Of a stretch of 8,044 nucleotides of DNA, positions 6,736 to 8,044 are shown piece after piece. The stretch's first letter is position 1, and each line of letters begins with the position of its first letter. A model generated the notes under the pieces. That model was not told the origin of the DNA, made no database searches, and saw only the letters and a program-made list of their open reading frames with translations. The stretch spans positions 1 through 8,044 of the forward strand of contig DAOVVI010000056.1 of the NCBI GenBank assembly GCA_030637245.1, written 5' to 3'. The position numbers were made by a program, and so were the translations under genes. This DNA comes from Cyclobacteriaceae bacterium (lineage in GTDB: Bacteria; Bacteroidota; Bacteroidia; Cytophagales; Cyclobacteriaceae).

Positions 6736-7359
6736 TCATGCTTTCGGGCGTCCTAAATTTGCTCCGGCCATGCCGGTTCCATCTTGATTTATATTTTTTT
6801 GTTCCAAATTTTTTTCAGTTTCCAACAGCTTCTTTTGCAAATGCATCCTTGCTCTGCTCAATTGAGATTTCGATGTATTTTCATTAATTCCCAAAAGCTT
6901 GCTGATTTCCTTATGGGAATAACCCTCAATCGCATATAAATTGAAAATTGTCCTATAACCACTTGGCAATTCATTTACCATTTTTAATAAATCTTTCGCT
7001 TCCAATTCAGTTGACATTTTATCAATATCGGGTTCTTTGTCTGCTGCTTCAATTTCAATCTCCAGGTACATCGCTTTATTTTTTCTGATATATCCCAAAG
7101 CCTCATTGATCATTATCCGCTTCATCCATCCCTCAAAACTTCCTTTCCCTTCAAACAAATCAATTTTTGTAAACACTTTCAAAAACCCTTTGATCATTAC
7201 ATCTTCAGCCTCCATCTCTCCTTTGATGTATCTTCTGCACAATCCCAGCATGGAGGAAGCATGTGTATCATAAAGCATGCGCTGCGCTTTAGCATTTTGC
7301 TTCTTACAAGCTTTGATCAGGTCAGTTTCTTGGGTTGACTTTTGAATTTGAAGCTTCAT
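6736..7359 (-). CDS. ECF-type RNA polymerase sigma-70 family factor
   Basis: The 207-residue product has the two domains of an ECF sigma factor and nothing between them but a short linker. Region 2 covers about residues 26-93: it holds AEDVMIKGFLKVFTKI, the usual Asp-rich core-binding helix, and GSFEGWMKRIMINEALGYIRKN, which recognises the -10 element. Region 4 covers about 122-175: LPSGYRTIFNLYAIEGYSH leads into KEISKLLGINENTSKSQLSRA, the helix-turn-helix that contacts the -35 element. A 25-residue polar tail (from about 182) extends past the usual end. The start is fixed: an in-frame TAA immediately precedes the ATG at 7357-7359. It is the first gene of the minus-strand set with the anti-sigma and barrel genes. 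A hairpin lies in its predicted leader (7382-7410). Many ECF operons are autoregulated, but no target promoter can be recognised here. Confidence 0.93.
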   Translation of the reverse strand: MKLQIQKSTQETDLIKACKKQNAKAQRMLYDTHASSMLGLCRRYIKGEMEAEDVMIKGFLKVFTKIDLFEGKGSFEGWMKRIMINEALGYIRKNKAMYLEIEIEAADKEPDIDKMSTELEAKDLLKMVNELPSGYRTIFNLYAIEGYSHKEISKLLGINENTSKSQLSRARMHLQKKLLETEKNLEQKNINQDGTGMAGANLGRPKA

Positions 7360-7381
7360 TTAAATCGTTGTACACACAGTA

Positions 7382-7410
7382 GATGCAAAACTCCCTTTGG
7401 GGGTTGCATC
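7382..7410 (-). promoter_or_regulatory. Hairpin in the predicted leader of the sigma-factor operon
   Basis: GATGCAA (7382-7388) and TTGCATC (7404-7410) pair perfectly. Inside them CTCCC (7391-7395) pairs with GGGGG (7399-7403) with one G-U, around a TTT loop; two unpaired A (7389-7390) make a bulge. The result is a 12-bp stem 22 bp from the sigma start codon. It is the most GC-rich spot of the intergenic region. It could be a leader structure affecting translation or RNA stability, a protein-binding site, or a terminator for something on the other strand; no T run follows on either strand. Confidence 0.5.
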
Positions 7411-7482
7411 ACTAATTTATATTCTTTGAAATATTCTTGAAATATAGTTTAAACCATTTCATTTGATGTTTTAACGGTTTCA

Positions 7483-7647
7483 GGTTCAAAGTTCAGGGTT
7501 GGCATTTTTTTTAATATTCGTACTTTTTTAAAAAATTAATAAAGTCCCTATTTATTTTCATCATAAATAGAAAATAATTTGATCTCGATCGGTGAATCTA
7601 GCAACGATTTTAATCACCAGTTGCCAATTGTCCCTGAACCGTGAACC
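7483..7647. repeat. Imperfect inverted repeat with about 117-bp spacer
   Basis: The left arm 7483-7504 (GGTTCAAAGTTCAGGGTTGGCA) pairs with the right arm 7622-7647. In the right arm, TGCCAA, an inserted TTGT, CCCTGAAC, two mismatched bases, and TGAACC match the complement of the left arm at 20 of 22 positions. A second copy of AACCCTGAAC (7652-7661) just outside matches the left arm again at 7491-7500. The arms resemble the degenerate TGAACC/GGTTCA intergenic repeats seen in many Bacteroidota. The spacer is AT-rich with no ORF. It could be a non-autonomous mobile remnant or a structured RNA; I see no target-site duplication. Confidence 0.55.
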
Positions 7648-7881
7648 ATTTAACCCTGAACTATTTTATCAATTTATTAATAAAAGGCTTTATAATTAAC
7701 CTGAATTTGAATTGCGGTGAATTTATTGGCATGAACGGTCACGCATCAGAGATAATAATGTCCTAAGTTTAGAGTAGGGAATTTCATCAATTATTTATAC
7801 CTTTCTCATTAAGAATATTAATTGAGATGTCAACGTGTTGATTGTCAAAATTAAAACCTATCACTATAACAAATAGCTCCG

Positions 7882-8044
7882 ATGGATGAAGAAATTTCCA
7901 TGGATCAATCGTTTTTAGATAATTTGTACAAAGCGATTGAAAACAACCTGGGAAACGAGCATTTCGGGGTAGATGAGCTGGCCAACGAAATCGGGATTAG
8001 CAGATCGCAATTGCATCGTAAGTTGCATGCTCTTACCGGGGAAT
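7882..8044 (+). CDS. N-terminal part of an AraC-type HTH regulator (3' end outside window)
   Basis: The ATG at 7882 opens 54 codons that run off the right edge. Residues about 11-54 match the first helix-turn-helix of the AraC family DNA-binding domain: FLDNLYKAIENNLG, then FGVDELANEIGISRSQLHRKL, with the recognition helix SRSQLHRKLHALTG. Normally this domain lies at the C-terminus of regulators, after a sensor. Here it begins at the very N-terminus, so any sensor or effector domain must follow it. Bacteroidota have proteins of this order in which TPRs or other domains come after the HTH, but the rest is not visible. A second ATG at 7900 (MDQSFLDNLY) is an equally plausible start. It diverges from the sigma operon across 522 bp, so a regulatory link is possible but unsupported. 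Confidence 0.85.
   Translation, partial: MDEEISMDQSFLDNLYKAIENNLGNEHFGVDELANEIGISRSQLHRKLHALTGE

Larger units (their letters stand above)
7360..7881. other. Divergent intergenic region, 522 bp, no gene seen
   Basis: This lies between the divergently oriented sigma operon and the HTH regulator gene. It is very AT-rich, with stop codons in every frame. Besides the leader hairpin it holds an imperfect tandem repeat, ATTCTTTGAAAT (7421-7432) then ATTCTTGAAAT (7433-7443), a long inverted repeat (7483-7647) and a small hairpin TTATTTTC/GAAAATAA (7552-7559/7570-7577). TACCTTTC at 7798-7805 is one base off the Bacteroidota -7 consensus and is the best, though weak, promoter hint for the HTH gene. 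No tRNA or known riboswitch is recognised. Confidence 0.6.

Overview
The window looks like chromosomal DNA from a Bacteroidota species, most likely of the Cytophagales/Cyclobacteriaceae type. The evidence is indirect. The DNA is AT-rich, most genes lack a clear Shine-Dalgarno sequence and have A-rich leaders, a few promoter-like sites match the Bacteroidota -7 motif TAnnTTTG, and the gene families are typical of that phylum (large TPR proteins, ECF sigma/membrane anti-sigma/outer-membrane barrel sets, AraC-type HTH at a protein N-terminus). I cannot name the species.

Layout. The left edge (1-113) holds a probable C-terminal scrap of a + strand gene. It is followed on the + strand by a small uncharacterised protein (169-387) and a Tat-exported Dabb-domain protein (453-884). 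Tail-to-tail with the latter, and separated from it by only 2 bp, is a very large minus-strand gene (887-4363). It encodes a secreted or periplasmic protein with a degenerate trypsin-like domain followed by about 27 TPRs in unbroken 34-residue register. Further right, all on the minus strand, is a three-gene set in the order of transcription: an ECF sigma factor (7359-6736), a single-pass membrane protein with anti-sigma architecture (6689-5859) and an exported protein with a long acidic N-terminal segment and a C-terminal beta-barrel (5697-4618). This set ends in a perfect 16-bp stem hairpin (4571-4606). The right edge holds the first 54 codons of an HTH (AraC-type) regulator on the + strand, divergent from the sigma operon.

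Intergenic DNA. The 522-bp divergent region (7360-7881) contains a hairpin in the predicted sigma-operon leader (7382-7410), a short tandem repeat (7421-7443) and a long imperfect inverted repeat (7483-7504/7622-7647). The anti-sigma/barrel spacer contains a CCCGAA...TTCGGG palindrome of the dispersed-repeat kind.

How the genes may work together. The minus-strand trio most simply reads as an envelope-sensing unit: the sigma factor is held by the membrane protein, whose periplasmic part could monitor the barrel protein or its acidic segment. This is inferred from order and architecture, not shown. The TPR gene has its own upstream region beyond the hairpin and is probably a separate transcript. 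I see no CRISPR, tRNA, rRNA, insertion sequence or clear mobile element.
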